A stretch of 64,000 bases of DNA. Source: Thermostichus lividus PCC 6715. GTDB lineage: Bacteria; Cyanobacteriota; Cyanobacteriia; Thermosynechococcales; Thermosynechococcaceae. The notes beneath the pieces are model-generated. The model was not told where the DNA came from and ran no database searches. It was given only the letters and a program-made list of their open reading frames with translations. Location of the stretch: positions 124,001 through 188,000 of the forward strand of contig NZ_CP018092.1 in the NCBI RefSeq assembly GCF_002754935.1. Reading direction: 5' to 3'. Positions 55,533-64,000 of the stretch are shown piece after piece (positions within the stretch are counted from its first letter, which is position 1; the number at the start of each line of letters is the position of its first letter). The position numbers and the translations under genes were made by a program.

Positions 55533-56135
55533 ATGCCAACAGATCCGTGGCCGTTTGTTACCCCCGGTATTCCCGATAGTCTCTTTGAACGCCTTCCCGG
55601 TATTCCCTTAACGCAGCGGGAAACACGTTTGCTGATGCTATCGTACCTGCGGCTTGAGCCGGAGTCGTGTCTTTGGGATGTGGGTGCAGGCACGGGCACC
55701 ATTGCGGTGGAGGCAGCACGTTTGGCTCATCGCGGGCAGGTGATTGCTGTCGAGCGGGATGAGGAGGTGGTGGATCTGATCCAGCGGAATTGCGATCGCT
55801 TTGGGGTGAACAATGTTCAGATTGTGGCAGGTTCGGCACCAGAGTGTTTTCCACAATTAGAACCCCCGCCGCAGCGCATTTGTCTTGAAGGGGGTCGCCC
55901 CATTAAAGAGGTGCTGTTGCAGGCGTGGGAGTATTTAGCCCCTGGTGGGCGTTTGGTGGCGATCGCCGGCAGTCTTGAAAATCTTTATGCCCTTTCGGAA
56001 GGCTTTGCTACGGTGCAGGCGCGCAGCTTAGAGGTGGTGCAGTCGGTGATCAATCGCTTGGAAACCCGTGGCGGACACCGACTCTTTACGGCGGTTGAAC
56101 CTATTTTTATCCTCAGTGGCGAAAAAATTTCCTGA
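55533..56135 (+). CDS. cbiT: Precorrin-6B C15-methyltransferase, CbiT type
   Basis: 200 residues from ATG 55533. The SAM site is LWDVGAGTGTIAVEAARLAH and VIAVERDEEVVDLIQRNCDR, after the typical N-terminal GIPDSLFERLPGIPLTQRET. It methylates and decarboxylates the (cobalt-)precorrin ring at C12/C15 in the corrinoid (pseudo-B12) pathway. No other cobalamin gene is nearby. The stop codon overlaps the rsmI start by one base. Confidence 0.9.
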   Translation: MPTDPWPFVTPGIPDSLFERLPGIPLTQRETRLLMLSYLRLEPESCLWDVGAGTGTIAVEAARLAHRGQVIAVERDEEVVDLIQRNCDRFGVNNVQIVAGSAPECFPQLEPPPQRICLEGGRPIKEVLLQAWEYLAPGGRLVAIAGSLENLYALSEGFATVQARSLEVVQSVINRLETRGGHRLFTAVEPIFILSGEKIS

Positions 56136-56980
56136 TGGGGATCGGGCAGTTGTGGGTGGTGGGCACCCCCATTGGCAACCTAGAAGACATCACGGCTCGT
56201 GCTTTACGGGTGCTGCGGGAGGTGGATCTCATTGCGGCAGAAGATACCCGCCATACTGGCCGGCTGCTACAGTACTTTGGCATCACCACGCCCCAGATTA
56301 GCCTTCATGCCCATAATACCCAACAACGCCTGCCCCACCTCCTTGCCAAACTACACGCTGGCCAACAGGTTGCCTTGGTGAGTGATGCGGGGCTGCCGGG
56401 GGTGGCGGATCCGGGGTACGAGCTGATTGCCGCTTGTATTGCCGCCGCTGTGCCAGTCATCCCTATCCCGGGTGCCAATGCGGCCTTGACGGCGTTGATG
56501 GCGGCGGGGTTACCGATGGCGCGGTTTTGTTTTGAAGGGTTTTTACCTCCGAAGGGTCGCGATCGCCAGCAGCGTCTTGACCAGCTACGCCAGGAATTGC
56601 GCACAATGATTTTCTACGAAGCGCCCCATCGCCTTCGCGCAACCTTGCAGGATTTTGTGGACACCTTTGGGGGCGATCGCCCCATTGTCCTAGCTCGTGA
56701 GCTAACCAAACGCTACGAAGATTTTTGGCGGGGGTGCCTTGCAGCAGCCAGTGAGTGGGTTACCCAAACCCCTCCCCGAGGCGAATATACCCTTGTGGTG
56801 GCCGGCAGTGCGCCCACAGCCTCCCCTATTTCCTGGGAGCAACTCCAAACCGAACTACAACTCTTGCAGTCTCAAGGGCTGTCTCTTGCCGAAGCCAGTC
56901 GCCAACTAGCGGCTCTGACGGGTGTGTCTCGTCGTCAGCTTTACCAAATGGGCTTAAGGGGAACCCATAGCAATCGATAG
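56135..56980 (+). CDS. rsmI: 16S rRNA (cytidine-1402-2'-O)-methyltransferase
   Basis: 281 residues of the tetrapyrrole-methylase fold. Blocks include LWVVGTPIGNLEDITARALR, DTRHTGRL, ALVSDAGLPGVADPGYEL, PIPGANAALTALMAAGLP and FYEAPHRL, which define RsmI. It modifies 16S rRNA position 1402 and aids decoding fidelity. It is coupled to cbiT by a 1-base stop/start overlap (TGATG). Confidence 0.95.
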   Translation: MGIGQLWVVGTPIGNLEDITARALRVLREVDLIAAEDTRHTGRLLQYFGITTPQISLHAHNTQQRLPHLLAKLHAGQQVALVSDAGLPGVADPGYELIAACIAAAVPVIPIPGANAALTALMAAGLPMARFCFEGFLPPKGRDRQQRLDQLRQELRTMIFYEAPHRLRATLQDFVDTFGGDRPIVLARELTKRYEDFWRGCLAAASEWVTQTPPRGEYTLVVAGSAPTASPISWEQLQTELQLLQSQGLSLAEASRQLAALTGVSRRQLYQMGLRGTHSNR

Positions 56981-57027
56981 AATAAAGGGATAGCAACATT
57001 CTTGGGCGCGGTTGCGATCGCCCCACA

Positions 57028-58287
57028 ATGGCTAGGAGTACACCAGCATTGGCAAGTATCAATTTTTGGACTCTGCTGATTCCCCCCGTCGCCGGAGGGA
57101 TTATCGGCTATTTTACAAACGATCTTGCCATTACAATGCTCTTTCGCCCCTATACCCCCCGCTACATTGGCGGCAAGCAGCTTCCCTTTACGCCGGGGTT
57201 AATTCCCCGCAATCAAGAGCGGTTGGCGCGCCGTATTGCCGATGCCATTCTGGGGTCTCTGCTCACCCCTGAAGAACTGCAAAACCTTGCTCGTCGCCTC
57301 TTGCAGGTGCAGCGGGTGAAAGCAGTGATCTACTGGCTCCTTGAAACCAGCATTACCCAAATTAAAGAGCAAAGTGAACAGCGATCGGCGCAAGTGCTGG
57401 CCAACATTCTGCGCGACTTTTTTGGCGGTGCCCTCCCCCGCCTGATCAAAGTGTGGTCGCGGCGGGAAGACTTTTTGGAGCCACAACTTAACCAGTTATT
57501 TGATCAAGTGCTGGTTGAGCTACAACTCAGCGATGAACAGGCAGAAAAACTAGCGAATTGGCTACTGGCGGTGATGCTGCCTCCAGATCGTCTGCGCTTA
57601 GCCATTATTGATTTTTTAACCGATCGCACCATCAACATTTTGGATCAAGAACTGCGGCAACATACCAGTGGCACCTACTGGGTGATGGCCAATTTAGTGG
57701 GGGTACGCAACACGCTGATCCGGCTGCGGGAGTACTGCCTCAATGAACGGGAGGCTTGCAACCGCCGCCTTAACGACCTGATTCAAGCCCTTGCCCTGCG
57801 CCAACGCTTAGTAGAAGCCTTGCAAAATATCAGTTTACAAAGTTTGCCCCTTGGCACCGTGCGCGAACTGCGACAGCTCTTTCGCCAAACCGTGCGGACT
57901 TATATTCAAGAACAGGGATTTGGGGTGATTGAAGCGGTCAGTCAAACCGTAGATTGGGAGGGAATTTCCCTGAGCATTTTGCGGCGACTGCGAGAATCCG
58001 CCAGTTTAGCGGCGTCCCTTGAGGTGGTGAGTGATGAATTGGCGCTCGTGCTAGATCGCTACCTAGAGCGGGATCTCGAATTGATGATTGAGCGAGCCAT
58101 TCCCATCCTTGATTTAGATCGAGTGATTGTGGATCGGGTCAAGGCCACTTCTCCAGAAAACCTTGAACTGGCGATTCAGGGCATTGTCCGTAGTGAATTG
58201 CAGGCGATCGTCCGCTTGGGGGGAATTTTGGGGTTCTTAATTGGTCTGGTGCAAGCTGGATTTTTGTACTGGCAAGCTAGGCCATAA
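57028..58287 (+). CDS. DUF445 family membrane-associated protein
   Basis: 419 residues. It opens with a membrane segment and the family motif [20 protein letters not shown], then [20 protein letters not shown], and ends with a second hydrophobic stretch ([20 protein letters not shown]). Between these it is long, helical and charged. DUF445/YheB-like proteins have no firm function. HIP1 and codon use look native. Confidence 0.8.
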   Translation: MARSTPALASINFWTLLIPPVAGGIIGYFTNDLAITMLFRPYTPRYIGGKQLPFTPGLIPRNQERLARRIADAILGSLLTPEELQNLARRLLQVQRVKAVIYWLLETSITQIKEQSEQRSAQVLANILRDFFGGALPRLIKVWSRREDFLEPQLNQLFDQVLVELQLSDEQAEKLANWLLAVMLPPDRLRLAIIDFLTDRTINILDQELRQHTSGTYWVMANLVGVRNTLIRLREYCLNEREACNRRLNDLIQALALRQRLVEALQNISLQSLPLGTVRELRQLFRQTVRTYIQEQGFGVIEAVSQTVDWEGISLSILRRLRESASLAASLEVVSDELALVLDRYLERDLELMIERAIPILDLDRVIVDRVKATSPENLELAIQGIVRSELQAIVRLGGILGFLIGLVQAGFLYWQARP

Positions 58288-58369
58288 CCCCAGCTAGTCC
58301 CTAGGAATCCTCTGCAGTGAGGAGCATCTTACATCTTGGAGTCAGCAACGGGGGCAAAGTATTTTTGGC

Positions 58370-58520
58370 GTTGCTGAATAGGAGTGTGACTGTCAGGTTT
58401 GAGTCTTTTGCCGCCCTCACCCTAGCCCTCTCCCAAAGGAGAGGGAACAAGACTCTTAGCTCCCTTCTCCTTGGGGAGAAGGGTTGGGGATGAGGGCAAT
58501 TCATAGCCACATTCAGCAAC
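58370..58520. mobile_element. 151-bp MITE-like repeat, copy 2
   Basis: The same length as copy 1 at 14981-15131. Here the terminal inverted repeats are perfect over 10 bases: GTTGCTGAAT at 58370 and ATTCAGCAAC ending at 58520. The inside has CCGCCCTCACCCTAG ... GAACAAGACTCTTAGCTCCC ... GAGAAGGGTTGGGGATGAG, nearly as in copy 1. There is no target duplication I can be sure of, and it has no coding capacity. It lies between DUF445 and the DUF1269 gene. Confidence 0.75.
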
Positions 58521-58623
58521 ACCGTATTTTTTAAGGATGCCTCCTCCGCCAATCAGGTGATTCTGGGGAAGATAATGCTAGGGTGGGTACGGTTCCATGA
58601 CCAACTATTGATGGAGACAGTGC

Positions 58624-59136
58624 ATGAGTACACTGGTTGTAATTGCCTTCGATGATGAGTACAAAGCAAACGAAGTTCTCATCCAGCTCCTAAAGTTACA
58701 GCGGGAGCATCTCCTAGACCTTGAGGATGCGGCAGTTGTTGTCCGCACGAAAGATGGGAAAGTAAAAATTAACCAAACCCAAGATTTGACCTTGGCAGGT
58801 GCGCTGGGCGGTGGCTTCTGGGGGCTGCTGATTGGGTTGTTGTTCTTTAACCCATTGTTGGGTTGGGCAGCCGGGATCGTCGCCGGAGCCATTTCCGGCA
58901 AATTTACCGACATTGGCATCGACGATAATTTCATTAAGGAATTAGGGCAAACGATCTCCCCGGGCACGTCCGCGATTTTTACTCTCGTGCGGCAAGCCAC
59001 TCCAGACAAAGTGATCGAGGAAATTGCACCGTTTGGCGGTAAGGTGCTGCGCACATCGCTGTCGAAGGAAGATGAAGCAAAATTGCAGGAAGCCCTCAAT
59101 CGTGGTACCTCCACTGGTGAATCTAGCGAGGGCTAA
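58624..59136 (+). CDS. DUF1269 family membrane protein
   Basis: 170 residues. An N-terminal ferredoxin-like fold (TLVVIAFDDEYKANEVLIQL) is followed by a glycine-rich hydrophobic hairpin (LAGALGGGFWGLLIGLLFFN; GWAAGIVAGAISGKFTDIGI) and a soluble C-terminal half (GTSAIFTLVRQATPDKVIEE). This is the DUF1269 layout. Function unknown. GGAG lies about 9 bases before the ATG at 58624. Confidence 0.8.
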   Translation: MSTLVVIAFDDEYKANEVLIQLLKLQREHLLDLEDAAVVVRTKDGKVKINQTQDLTLAGALGGGFWGLLIGLLFFNPLLGWAAGIVAGAISGKFTDIGIDDNFIKELGQTISPGTSAIFTLVRQATPDKVIEEIAPFGGKVLRTSLSKEDEAKLQEALNRGTSTGESSEG

Positions 59137-59484
59137 GCATCCTTAAGACCCAGCAACTGTTAAAAGGCTCGACCATTCTGAGAATGGCTGAGCTTTTTTT
59201 ACAACTGGTGCCGTAAAGCCCACGCGCTTTAGCCGTGGGAGTATGTCAATCTCTGCCCTAGTCATGTTCCGTCCACCGCAGGCGCATAGTCTAGTCCTGA
59301 AAAGGCCAGTGATCTCGTTGATCTATAGTGTCGATCTATAGTACAGAGTAGAGAAAGCACGACCAAGCGGTTTCTAGGGTGAGGGTACTGATCGAAAAAA
59401 GATTATGCTAGGTTAAAAGTAGCTCTGGTCAGCTATGGTTAAAAAACCAAGGCCATTCTCTATAGCGATACAGTAGGAATATCA
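59137..59484. other. Intergenic region with terminator, right-end-like hairpin and short repeat
   Basis: 348 bases. After the terminator (59166-59201) comes a hairpin CCCACGCGCTTTAGCCGTGGG at about 59219-59239, followed by AGTATGTCAAT, which resembles an IS200/IS605 right end including a TCAA. GATCTATAGT occurs twice, about 16 bases apart, near 59320-59345. It may also contain the promoter for the small protein at 59485. Confidence 0.45.
59166..59201 (+). terminator. Rho-independent terminator of the DUF1269 gene
   Basis: GGCTCGACCATTC and GAATGGCTGAGC form a stem with a short loop (TGA), followed by seven T. It lies 30 bases after the DUF1269 stop. Confidence 0.75.
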
Positions 59485-59613
59485 ATGGATTATCTAGAGA
59501 ACCTGCTCGATAGCCTCAAATCGTGGTTGAAGAAGCTTCTCGAATTGTTGGGGGGGGCGGAGCCAACCCCTGAACTAGAACCAATTCCAATTCCTGTACG
59601 CGATCGCCGCTAG
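59485..59613 (+). CDS. Small protein, 42 residues, upstream of aroQ
   Basis: Starts ATG 59485. The N-terminal half is an amphipathic helix ([20 protein letters not shown]) and the C-terminal half is Pro/Glu-rich with a basic end ([16 protein letters not shown]). A frame containing an 8-G run is still in phase. It has the look of a real small protein, perhaps membrane-associated. I do not recognise a named family. It ends 28 bases before aroQ, so the two may be co-transcribed. Confidence 0.5.
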   Translation: MDYLENLLDSLKSWLKKLLELLGGAEPTPELEPIPIPVRDRR

Positions 59614-59641
59614 ATTAATTCGTGATTTTGCGGGGATTGCT

Positions 59642-60094
59642 TTGGCGTTTAAGGTGCTAGTGCTCCACGGCCCCAACTTAAACCTCTTGGGTCAGCGCGA
59701 ACCTAGGGTTTATGGCCAAGTGACCCTAGAGACGATTAACCAGTCTCTGCATAACCTTGCTGAGAGTCTAGGAGTTACGTTAGAGTGCCTGCAATCTAAT
59801 CATGAAGGGGTGCTGGTGGATGCGATCCAAGATGCACCATCCCATGCGCAAGGTATTCTGATCAATCCTGCGGCCTATACCCATACCAGTGTGGCGATTC
59901 GGGATGCGATCGCCGCGGTGGCCTTACCAACGGTCGAGGTGCACCTCAGCAATATTCACCAGCGTGAATCCTTTCGCCATCATTCCTATATTGCCCCGGT
60001 GGCTTTAGGGCAAATTGCTGGTTTTGGTGCTGAGAGTTATTTGCTGGGGTTGCGAGCACTGGTGGCGCACTTGCAGAAGGTGGCTAGCGCTTAG
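59642..60094 (+). CDS. aroQ: 3-dehydroquinate dehydratase, type II
   Basis: 150 residues. Catalytic and substrate blocks are [18 protein letters not shown] (Tyr at YGQVTL), [16 protein letters not shown], and [15 protein letters not shown] with the second His. Third step of the shikimate pathway. The first codon appears to be TTG at 59642 (GGGG shortly upstream); GTG 59654 is an unlikely alternative because it would remove the first strand. It converges with the YqeG gene. Confidence 0.95.
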   Translation: MAFKVLVLHGPNLNLLGQREPRVYGQVTLETINQSLHNLAESLGVTLECLQSNHEGVLVDAIQDAPSHAQGILINPAAYTHTSVAIRDAIAAVALPTVEVHLSNIHQRESFRHHSYIAPVALGQIAGFGAESYLLGLRALVAHLQKVASA

Positions 60095-60645
60095 GGAACT
60101 TCGCTGTGGGGTTGGCGTGGGTCATCGGTGAGAATGGGGGCGCCCAGTTGGTGTGCCAGCCAAAATTCTAAGTTACGAACCCACGACTTGCCATCTAGGC
60201 GGTTTACAAGGATAGGGTTGACCAAAATTGTAAACATCCCTAGGCGGTTACCCGCCAAAATATCCGTGAAGAGGCGATCGCCCACCATGGCTACTTCAGC
60301 AAATGGTAAGTTCATGGCATGAACGGCTTGGCAGATTTTCCGGCGAGAGGGTTTACCCGCGCCCATTAAAAACGGCAGATCGACCTGTTGAGCAATCCGT
60401 TCAATGCGGCGATGGTTCAGATTGTTGCTTACCAGCCAAACCTGCATCTGCACTTTGATGTCCAGCAGCCATGCGCGTACCGCTGGTGATAGGTCTGTGT
60501 TCCATGTGGGTAGTAGCGTATCGTCCACATCTAAGATCATCCCCCGCAGTTGCTGTTCGTGTAAAACTGCCGGGTGTAGATGTTCAATCGTCCCCTGTAA
60601 CACCAGGTTGGGTTGGAGCAATTTTGCCAGCGCGCCTTTTGCCAT
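60091..60645 (-). CDS. YqeG-family HAD phosphatase
   Basis: 184 residues of the HAD IIIA type. The nucleophile is in [19 protein letters not shown] (D-x-D), with [12 protein letters not shown] and [20 protein letters not shown] carrying the other catalytic residues. The plant and cyanobacterial relatives act on phosphatidylglycerophosphate (PGP phosphatase), so a role in phosphatidylglycerol synthesis is plausible but inferred. It overlaps the aroQ end by 4 bases. Confidence 0.85.
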   Translation of the reverse strand: MAKGALAKLLQPNLVLQGTIEHLHPAVLHEQQLRGMILDVDDTLLPTWNTDLSPAVRAWLLDIKVQMQVWLVSNNLNHRRIERIAQQVDLPFLMGAGKPSRRKICQAVHAMNLPFAEVAMVGDRLFTDILAGNRLGMFTILVNPILVNRLDGKSWVRNLEFWLAHQLGAPILTDDPRQPHSEVP

Positions 60646-60804
60646 TGGGGGTCAACATGAAAAAAAGGGCTTTTGTCACACTATCACACTCCTTTTACCG
60701 AGGAAATGCTCTGAGGTTAGCCCTGATACGATGAGTTTAAGGTGAAAGCTGGATAATTGACCCCCTGCCGGTGTATAACTAGCGGCACTCATTTGCACCC
60801 TCCT

Positions 60805-61956
60805 ATGCAAAAACACGGTTGCTGGCTGTACCTCCTGCTAGCTATCTTTGCCCTCGTTCTAGGGGGTGCGGTTCCGACTGCGGCAACGAACGCACCACCG
60901 TTGGAGTATTGGCAGCGAGTGATGCAGGAGCACCAACAGCACCAGCAGACAGTGGGGCAACAACGTCAACAGTTAGAACGCCTTGAAGATGCGGCCAGCG
61001 ATCGCCTCGATCGCCTCGAAGCCAATGTAGAAACGACGACGAACCAGTTGGCTTCTGTCAGCGATCGCCTGACAGCAGCGGAAACCATTCTCAAGGATCT
61101 CCAAACCCAACAACAAGCGATGGCGAAACGCTACCACGCCAATATGGAGGTGATTAGCGATCGCCTGCGCCAGTTGCAACGCTACCGCCAAATTCCCCAC
61201 TGGGCAATGCTTTTTGAGGCCGAGACTCTAAACGATTGGTTGGCTCAGCAATATCGCCTCCGCCAAGTTTATGAGCGCGATCGCCAACAACTGGTTACCC
61301 TCCAGCGCGATCGCCACCGCCTTGAGCAGCAGGAGCGACACATCAAAACCCAACAGCGGTATATTCAAGCCCTGCGCCAGCAACTCACAAAACAACAGGA
61401 TATTTACACTCGCGAAGCCGCCAGTCAACGTCAACTGGTGCAACGCCTGCGCAGCGATCGCCGTGCCCTTGAATCCATCGAAGCCCAACTGGCTCGCGAT
61501 AGCATGGTAATTCAACAGTTTTTAGCTCAGCGCCTAGGTTATGTGCCCCAAGGCCCACCCCCCTTACCCCGCAGTGGTCGCCTTGCCTATCCCATCCGTG
61601 CCCCCATTACCAGTCACTTTGGCTGGCGCATCCACCCCATTTTAGGCACCCGTCGGTTTCACACCGGCACTGACTTTGGCGCCGACTTTGGCACCCTCAT
61701 CTATGCTGCCCAGAGCGGCACAGTGGTTTTAGCGGACTGGTCCGGTGGCTATGGCCAAACCGTCATCCTCGATCATGGCAGTGGCCTCACAACCCTTTAC
61801 GCCCATGCTCAACGCCTACTCGTGCGCGAGGGACAAACGGTACAGGAGGGGCAACCCATTGCTGAAGTTGGCTCTACCGGACTTTCTACGGGCCCTCACT
61901 TGCACTTTGAGGTTCGTGTCAACGGCGAGCCTACCGACCCCTTGGCCTATCTTTGA
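60805..61956 (+). CDS. M23 peptidase with coiled coil (EnvC/NlpD type)
   Basis: 383 residues: a signal peptide (GCWLYLLLAIFALVLGGAVP), a long Gln/Arg-rich coiled coil (about residues 40-240), and a LytM/M23 domain near the C-terminus. Zinc ligands are in RFHTGTDFGADFG (H-x3-D) and GPHLHFEV (H-x-H), so it should be active, unlike E. coli EnvC. Probable role: peptidoglycan cutting or amidase control at division; the AmiC-type amidase at 5955 could be a functional partner. The ATG at 60805 follows an open frame from 60757. Confidence 0.9.
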   Translation: MQKHGCWLYLLLAIFALVLGGAVPTAATNAPPLEYWQRVMQEHQQHQQTVGQQRQQLERLEDAASDRLDRLEANVETTTNQLASVSDRLTAAETILKDLQTQQQAMAKRYHANMEVISDRLRQLQRYRQIPHWAMLFEAETLNDWLAQQYRLRQVYERDRQQLVTLQRDRHRLEQQERHIKTQQRYIQALRQQLTKQQDIYTREAASQRQLVQRLRSDRRALESIEAQLARDSMVIQQFLAQRLGYVPQGPPPLPRSGRLAYPIRAPITSHFGWRIHPILGTRRFHTGTDFGADFGTLIYAAQSGTVVLADWSGGYGQTVILDHGSGLTTLYAHAQRLLVREGQTVQEGQPIAEVGSTGLSTGPHLHFEVRVNGEPTDPLAYL

Positions 61957-61987
61957 TGCTCATAGGGGGATCCGACGCTCAACGTAT

Positions 61988-62827
61988 TCATCCGTCTTCA
62001 GCGGGGCGATCGCCCACACCCACTAGCCTAGCCAAGCCTATCCCTGTAAAGTAAAGCGCCATCAGTGCCCCCGCCAATAACCCTTGGGTCACTGGATCAA
62101 TCGAGGGAGTTAAGACCGCAGCCACGGCAACCGCAATAATCACCACATAGCGCCACTGGCTCAGCATCTGGGCAGTGGAGACAATCCCCAAAGAAATAAG
62201 CACTAACTGTAAGATAGGCACCTGAAATGCTAAACCGGTGGCAAACAGGAGCAGCAAAATAAAATCTACATAGCGATCAATCGACCAGATTTGCTCGACC
62301 ACATCCGCACCATAGCTGATGAAAAATCCTAAGGCCGCAGGAGCAAGCAGCGTATAGGCAAAGGCTAAGCCCGCCACAAAAAGAATCGAGGAGCCAAAGA
62401 CAACGGGGGCGAGTAACCGCTGCTCGCGGCGGGTCAGCCCCGGTAAAACAAAGCGAATCCCTTGGTACAGAATCATCGGCGTAGCCAATAGCACCCCACT
62501 GTAGGCAGCAGCCTTACAGGAGACAAAAAAGTACTCCCCTGGGCTAAGTTGCAAAAACTGTGCCCCTTTAGCGGGTTTTTCGAGGAACTGAATGATCCAG
62601 CGTACCTGGGTAAAGCAGAATATAGTCGTCACGGCGACGGTGCCCAAGACCACAAACAGCCGTTGCCGTAGCTCCTCAAGGTGATCCCAAAGGGACATTT
62701 CCACCTCGTTAGGAAGCTCCAGATCAGGATCCTGCTCGGTATCTAGATCCCTATCATCAAGGTTACCTTCAGCAGGCGTCAGCTCTGAAAATTTAGCGGA
62801 AGGGCTATCGGTGTTGGGCGATGGCAT
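61988..62827 (-). CDS. tatC: Sec-independent protein translocase TatC
   Basis: 279 residues with six membrane helices. The N-terminal tail is acidic and longer than usual (DDRDLDTEQDPDLELPNEVE), followed by the family motif MSLWDHLEELRQRLF and the block FVLPGLTRREQRLLAP. It is the receptor of the twin-arginine pathway in the thylakoid or plasma membrane. It converges with the M23 gene. Confidence 0.95.
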   Translation of the reverse strand: MPSPNTDSPSAKFSELTPAEGNLDDRDLDTEQDPDLELPNEVEMSLWDHLEELRQRLFVVLGTVAVTTIFCFTQVRWIIQFLEKPAKGAQFLQLSPGEYFFVSCKAAAYSGVLLATPMILYQGIRFVLPGLTRREQRLLAPVVFGSSILFVAGLAFAYTLLAPAALGFFISYGADVVEQIWSIDRYVDFILLLLFATGLAFQVPILQLVLISLGIVSTAQMLSQWRYVVIIAVAVAAVLTPSIDPVTQGLLAGALMALYFTGIGLARLVGVGDRPAEDG

Positions 62828-63090
62828 CGTTCAAAAAACAACTCTCTACTGCAGGATCTATGACTCTATCATCCTACTAGTGAATCCCTCGCTCATGCGT
62901 TTGCTATACCTAGGGAGAGGCGATGCTCAGCGGGGTGCTTAAGAACTAAACAAACCTATGATCGTATAATGGCTCACGATAATTAACAGCATTGCAATTG
63001 TCCTATGCTTGCGGCAGGCGTTGCCAACTGAGCGATCAAGGATTGAAACATAGCCACAGGAGACCCCTTCATGGTGTATGAGCAACAGCA

Positions 63091-64000
63091 ATGGTAAGTT
63101 CTGGGCCTAAACCCCGTCCGGGTGGCTTTGCCGCCCTGATGCGAAACACGAATTTTTTGAAGCTGTGGGGGGGCAAATTATTTCCCAACTGGCGGACAAA
63201 ATTTTTCTGGTGCTCCTGATTACCTTAGCGGTGTCCTACGATGCCAGCTACGAGTTACCCGGCTCTAAAGCCTCGGCGGTGATGATCGCCAATACCCTAC
63301 CCGCCGTCTTCTTTGGATCAACAGCAGGTACCGTTGTCGATCGCTATCCCAAGCGAGAGGTGATGAGTATTACCAATGTCCTCCGGGGCCTATTAGTGCT
63401 TGCCTTAATTCTCATTCCCAAAAAATTTACCCTTTTGCTGCTGGTGGCCTTTTCTGAGTCCATTCTCACGCAGTTCTTTGCCCCTGCTGAGCAGGCAGCG
63501 ATTCCGCTCTTGGTGAAAGAAGAAAATCTGCTCTCGGCCAATGCTCTCTTTATCACCACGATGATGGGGTCGTTGGTGGTTGGCTTTGCGGTGGGAGAGC
63601 CTCTCCTCAGTGCTGCAGCAGCCATCGGGGGATCTACGCTCGCGAAATGGTAGTGGGTGGCCTCTACATTTTGGCGGGGCTGGTTTTAGCCCTGATTGCC
63701 CACCGCGAAGTGGTGCAGGAGCCTCCCCACGGGATGAATATCTGGCGCGATTTACAAGATGGGTTCCACTACCTGCGTAAGAATAAACTCTTGGGCAATG
63801 CCATGCTCCAGTTGACTATTTTGTACTGTGTGTTTGCGGCACTGACGGTGTTGGCGGTCAGCTTAGCCCAAGAGATTGGGTTGCGGCCTAATCAATTTGG
63901 GTTTCTGTTGGCTGCCGCAGGGGTGGGGCTGATTTTAGGCGCGGGTATTCTAGGGCAATGGGGAGAGCACCTGCATCACCGTCCCCTCCCCTTAATTGGT
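63091..64000 (+). CDS. Major facilitator superfamily transporter, two frameshifts, runs off the window
   Basis: The start is ATG 63091 (MVSSGPKPRPGGFAALMRNT). The frame breaks at a G-run at 63167-63173 (seven G; eight give LWGGQIISQLADKIF) and again at 63625-63629 (five G; six give AAAIGGIYAREMVVGGLY). With both repaired it reads as a continuous MFS protein of at least 300 residues. It includes the loop GTVVDRYPKREVMSITNVLR and segments to LGQWGEHLHHRPLPLIG at the window edge. Probable efflux pump of the MFS_3 (enterobactin-exporter-like) type; substrate unknown. Confidence 0.8.

Noticed and set aside
59311-59350. GATCTATAGT direct repeat as an operator or start of a CRISPR array
   Set aside because: Only two copies of about ten bases; no further repeat units, spacers or cas genes in the window.
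1159-63629. Programmed frameshifting or phase variation as a general explanation for the six frame breaks
   Set aside because: The genes are unrelated, include core metabolism, and the breaks share only homopolymers; no slippery heptamer with a pseudoknot or consistent stop arrangement was seen. Sequencing error is simpler.
1-64000. CRISPR arrays, prophage, rRNA operon or replication origin
   Set aside because: No regularly spaced repeats, phage structural genes, rRNA sequence, or dnaA/DnaA-box cluster was seen.

Overview
The window reads as chromosome from a thermophilic unicellular cyanobacterium close to Thermosynechococcus. The evidence is a complete kaiABC clock cluster, a phototaxis operon whose photoreceptor has the two-cysteine layout of Thermosynechococcus PixJ, many HIP1 octamers (GCGATCGC), an aa3-type cytochrome oxidase set (ctaCDE), hemL, and several families typical of cyanobacteria. 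The species cannot be fixed from the sequence alone. Coding density is high, and nearly all genes are core or housekeeping apart from the transposon patches.

Layout. 1-2.5 kb: murI end, a Bax-inhibitor-1 membrane protein, aroC (frameshifted), an IscA-like Fe-S protein. 2.5-4.9 kb: IS200/IS605 debris with one truncated and one intact TnpB, head to head. 4.9-7.7 kb: a PfkB/HldE-like sugar kinase and an AmiC-type amidase, both frameshifted. 8.1-14.7 kb: small hypothetical proteins, murD, an AI-2E-family permease, DUF1838 and DUF362 proteins. 15-19.6 kb: an adenosine-deaminase-like gene between a 151-bp MITE and a deleted IS605 copy, a GT4 glycosyltransferase, a membrane-fusion protein, tRNA-Val. 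19.9-28.9 kb: a [2Fe-2S] ferredoxin, then a pixGHIJL-type phototaxis operon plus one more CheW-like gene. 28.9-34.5 kb: rfbBACD (dTDP-L-rhamnose) with an IS605 copy inserted just upstream, and a nucleoside deaminase. 34.5-41.7 kb: CcdA, an M16 peptidase, a coiled-coil protein, tyrS, a class A PBP. 41.8-43.7 kb: an intact IS605 copy. 43.8-49.8 kb: nadK, kaiC-kaiB-kaiA, and a divergent degenerate histidine kinase. 49.8-54.6 kb: hemL and ctaE-ctaD-ctaC. 55-64 kb: an RRM protein, cbiT, rsmI, DUF445, DUF1269, a 42-residue protein, aroQ, a YqeG phosphatase, an M23 peptidase, tatC, and an MFS gene running off the window.

Three things stand out. First, three copies of one IS605 family share the same ends (TTAT on the left-end side, TCAA at the right end). 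One is intact, one has a 206-bp deletion in tnpA, and one is a 438-bp non-autonomous derivative. Their TnpB lacks the usual RuvC-II glutamate and the zinc-ribbon cysteines and carries a candidate relocated glutamate. Second, six reading-frame breaks all fall in mononucleotide runs (five in G/C runs, one in an A run) within otherwise well-conserved genes. Systematic homopolymer-length error is the simplest explanation. Third, the kai cluster faces a histidine-kinase-like gene whose ATP-binding domain looks degenerate. I found no clearly new defence or biosynthetic system. The rearranged TnpB with its predicted guide-RNA region and the non-autonomous copy are the most promising leads.
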